NCBI RefSeq assembly: GCF_030815975.1
Contig: NZ_JAUSXL010000002.1
Coordinates: 4,142,501-4,206,500, forward strand
Source of the DNA: Variovorax paradoxus
Lineage (GTDB): Bacteria; Pseudomonadota; Gammaproteobacteria; Burkholderiales; Burkholderiaceae_C
Length of the DNA stretch: 64,000 nt
Direction of reading: 5' to 3'
Each line of letters begins with the position of its first letter. Position 1 is the first letter of the stretch. Shown here piece by piece: positions 62,636 to 64,000 of the stretch. The position numbers were made by a program, and so were the translations under genes. The notes beneath the pieces were generated by a model. It worked only from the letters and a program-made list of their open reading frames with translations. It had not been told where the DNA came from and did no database searches.

Positions 62636-62842
62636 TCAATCGGCCGGCGGCCACCAGTGTTCGGCCGTCGTGCGAATGACGCGCGCCGCATGGATGCGGA
62701 GGTCGCCGTCGCGCTCCTGTGCGCAGGCCACGCGAAAGGGCCAGGTCGAGATCCGCCCCGCGGGCTGGCGCGGCTGCGAGCGCCGCAGCGGCGAAAAAAA
62801 CAGGATGCGCGCAGAGGGCGCCGGCGGGCTGGCGGTGGTCAT
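62636..62842 (-). CDS. 68-aa putative SOS-induced small protein
   Basis: This basic 68-aa frame (MTTASPPAPSARILFFSPL at the start, RISTWPFRVACAQERDGDL in the middle, and HAARVIRTTAEHWWPPAD at the end) has a moderate AAGG Shine-Dalgarno. It lies just downstream of a perfect LexA box. A possible -10 TAGAAT follows the LexA box on the minus strand, so promoter and operator overlap. It is convergent with the MmcB-like gene. I do not recognise a family. The tryptophan-rich tail and the LexA site argue for a real gene. Confidence 0.5.
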   Translation of the reverse strand: MTTASPPAPSARILFFSPLRRSQPRQPAGRISTWPFRVACAQERDGDLRIHAARVIRTTAEHWWPPAD

Positions 62843-62892
62843 GGTGTCGCCTTGAATGTTGCTCTTGGAGACGAGTAATTCTAGAGGAAACA

Positions 62893-62908
62893 CTGTATGA
62901 AAGAACAG
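62893..62908. promoter_or_regulatory. Second LexA (SOS) box
   Basis: CTGT-ATGAAAGA-ACAG is a perfect match to the LexA consensus. On the minus strand it lies 51 bp before the ATG of the 68-aa frame. No plus-strand gene starts within several hundred bases, so the small frame is its likely target. The lipoprotein gene stop is 29 bp to its right. Confidence 0.8.
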
Positions 62909-62936
62909 TATTTTTGCGGCGCTGCGGGGCGCTGGC

Positions 62937-63536
62937 TCAGGTGTCGAACAGCGGGCGCGCGGCCCTCGGCATGTCCGGGCCGCTGCGCAGGTTGCGCTCG
63001 ATGAATTCGCGGGCAATGGCATCCACGTCGGCCGGCGCCGGCGTGTCGAAGGACATGCGGTACTTCAGCAGCCGGCCGTTGCGCGCCGTGAGAAAGGTGA
63101 ACGACTCGTAAGCCTTGCGCGTGACGGCGTGCACGATGCGAAAGCTCGCGCGGCGAAAGTCCTGCCCCTCGATCCGCAGGTCGCTGACGGGGCCGACCTC
63201 CACTTCTGCATAGAGGCCCCTTGCGCCCGCGAGCCGGACCTCTTCCACGGAAGAATTGAATTGCGCCTCGAAGCGCGGATCGTCGACCCCGGCCTGCCAG
63301 TGGCCCTGCTTCAGGTCGTACAGGTAGACGTCGATCCAGCCCACGCGGCTCTCGTAGCGGTGGCTGATGCCCAGGCCCGGCAGCCGCGCCTCGTGCCAGG
63401 TCGAGCGCATGTACTGCCACGTCACCGTGCCGGCAGCCGGCGCTGCCGGCACGGGCGTGGTTGCGGGCGTGACGGAGGGCGCGGCGCAGCCCGAGAGCAG
63501 GGCGGCGATCAGCAGGGCAGGCCAGAGCTTCGTCAT
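62937..63536 (-). CDS. Lipoprotein of unknown function
   Basis: The 199-aa protein begins with a lipoprotein signal (TKLWPALLIAALLSGC, lipobox LSGC at residues about 14-17). A Pro/Ala/Thr linker (about 20-40) and a mixed alpha/beta domain follow. Notable pieces are GLGISHRYESRVGWIDVYLYDL, QGQDF-like IEGQDFRRASFRIVHAVTRK and a closing DAIAREFIERNL. The family is unknown to me. It follows the next gene (63557-63841) by 20 bp on the same strand and may be co-transcribed. Confidence 0.8.
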   Translation of the reverse strand: MTKLWPALLIAALLSGCAAPSVTPATTPVPAAPAAGTVTWQYMRSTWHEARLPGLGISHRYESRVGWIDVYLYDLKQGHWQAGVDDPRFEAQFNSSVEEVRLAGARGLYAEVEVGPVSDLRIEGQDFRRASFRIVHAVTRKAYESFTFLTARNGRLLKYRMSFDTPAPADVDAIAREFIERNLRSGPDMPRAARPLFDT

Positions 63537-63556
63537 GGAGGCCCTGCCCGCGCCCG

Positions 63557-63841
63557 TCAGTCGAGCCGAACTTCGAAATAGGCTTCGTCGGCCTCGCCGA
63601 GCGCGCGAAAGCCCGCCGTCTTGGCGGCTTCGTAGGCCTTGGCCCAGCTTGCCGCCAATGCGATGTCGTCCTTGGTGAGTTCGTCGGCGCTCGATTCGCT
63701 GGCGTTCTCGAAGGCCTTCAACGCCGGCCCCACGCCGTCGCCCAGCAGCTTGTCGAGCTCGCGGCGAAAGCGCGCCTCGGCCGCGGAAATGACATCGGCC
63801 GGTGCATCGGGGAAATCGATCAGGTTCACTGTGTAGCTCAT
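63557..63841 (-). CDS. 94-aa hypothetical cytosolic protein
   Basis: The 94-aa acidic protein has no signal or membrane segment and reads as mostly helical. It starts SYTVNLIDFPDAPADVISAA and continues FRRELDKLLGDGVGPALKAFE. The end LAASWAKAYEAAKTAGFRA is followed by an acidic tail with DEAYFEVRLD. No family is recognised. It is flanked on one side by the lipoprotein gene and on the other, 11 bp away, by a partial gene, all on the minus strand, so the three probably form one transcript. Confidence 0.7.
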   Translation of the reverse strand: MSYTVNLIDFPDAPADVISAAEARFRRELDKLLGDGVGPALKAFENASESSADELTKDDIALAASWAKAYEAAKTAGFRALGEADEAYFEVRLD

Positions 63842-63852
63842 GGGGGCGGATG

Positions 63853-64000
63853 CTACGTGATGGCTGCGTCAGGCTGCGGGCTCGGGGCCATCTGCGGCGT
63901 GGCATCGGCCTCGGCGGGCAGGGAGGAATCGAGCGACGGCAGCACCGCCGCATCGCCGCGCGTCTTGATCGAAGGGCAGCGGCCATAGGTGTCGTCGAAG
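63853..64000 (-). CDS. 3' end of an unidentified gene, truncated by window edge
   Basis: The last 48 residues of a minus-strand reading frame are visible: FDDTYGRCPSIKTRGDAAV, then a Pro/Ser/Ala-rich tail ending in QPDAAIT and TAG at 63853-63855. Too little remains to identify a family. The tail is typical of the variable end of a larger protein. It lies 11 bp upstream of the 94-aa gene and reads into the right edge of the window. Confidence 0.6.
   Translation of the reverse strand, partial: FDDTYGRCPSIKTRGDAAVLPSLDSSLPAEADATPQMAPSPQPDAAIT

Noticed and set aside
1..64000. CRISPR arrays, rRNA, tRNA, phage or insertion-sequence genes
   Set aside because: No regularly spaced repeats, transposase or integrase motifs, or tRNA/rRNA-like sequences were recognised by eye.

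Overview
The window is a GC-rich, densely packed chromosomal segment. Its gene families and their order fit a Burkholderiales bacterium of the Comamonadaceae, most likely Variovorax or a close relative. The reasons are the ScfR-type regulator beside prpC/prpD, several Bug-type tripartite tricarboxylate transporter receptors, a PaoABC-like aldehyde oxidoreductase, the imuA-imuB-dnaE2 cassette, and the DUF3348/DUF802/OmpA/DUF2894 cluster. This is inference from family content; no rRNA, tRNA, phage, transposase or CRISPR array was seen.

Layout. 1-2,000: the end of a 3-hydroxyisobutyrate dehydrogenase gene, a 51-aa membrane protein and an MFS transporter divergent from a GcvA-type LysR regulator. 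3,000-7,300: metR/metE with a MetR box, then a secreted protein. 7,200-12,660: propionate (2-methylcitrate) region with an ScfR-type regulator, thioesterase, prpC, prpD and a deleted PrpB-like gene. 12,800-15,130: a small secreted protein, tag, and a Nudix/DUF7661-like/DUF2867 mini-operon whose last gene carries a nonsense codon. 15,250-19,350: a four-gene overlapping operon that looks like a MotAB/ZorAB-type ion-driven motor with a very long coiled-coil tail. 19,380-24,700: cbpA/cbpM, a histidine phosphatase, a GST, pssA, an ArsR/SRPBCC pair and a Tat-type class A beta-lactamase. 24,700-33,070: a MurA paralogue, an HTH protein, a hemolysin III-like protein, a LysR regulator, DoxX and paoABC. 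33,200-38,300: a DUF3482 GTPase with its DUF2868 membrane partner, a 24-aa protein and a frameshifted ABC exporter. 38,300-44,200: a LysR regulator divergent from an extradiol dioxygenase and a hydrolase, then mipA with an OmpR/QseC-type two-component system.

44,250-55,600 is a catabolic island. Two tandem Bug receptors diverge from a run made of an FAD oxidoreductase, an IclR regulator, both aconitase-X subunits, an IlvD/Edd dehydratase, a porin and a third Bug receptor. It probably takes up and degrades a hydroxylated carboxylate whose identity is not evident from sequence. 55,650-55,950 holds palindromic and tandem extragenic repeats. 56,060-62,900 is an SOS module: a perfect LexA box precedes imuA-imuB-dnaE2, followed by an MmcB-like putative nuclease and a convergent 68-aa ORF with its own perfect LexA box. 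The window ends with a lipoprotein, a small cytosolic protein and the 3' end of an unidentified gene.

Three genes are visibly broken: the PrpB-like lyase, the DUF2867 protein and the ABC exporter. The most unusual content is the ZorAB-like motor operon, the aconitase-X pathway and the extended SOS module.
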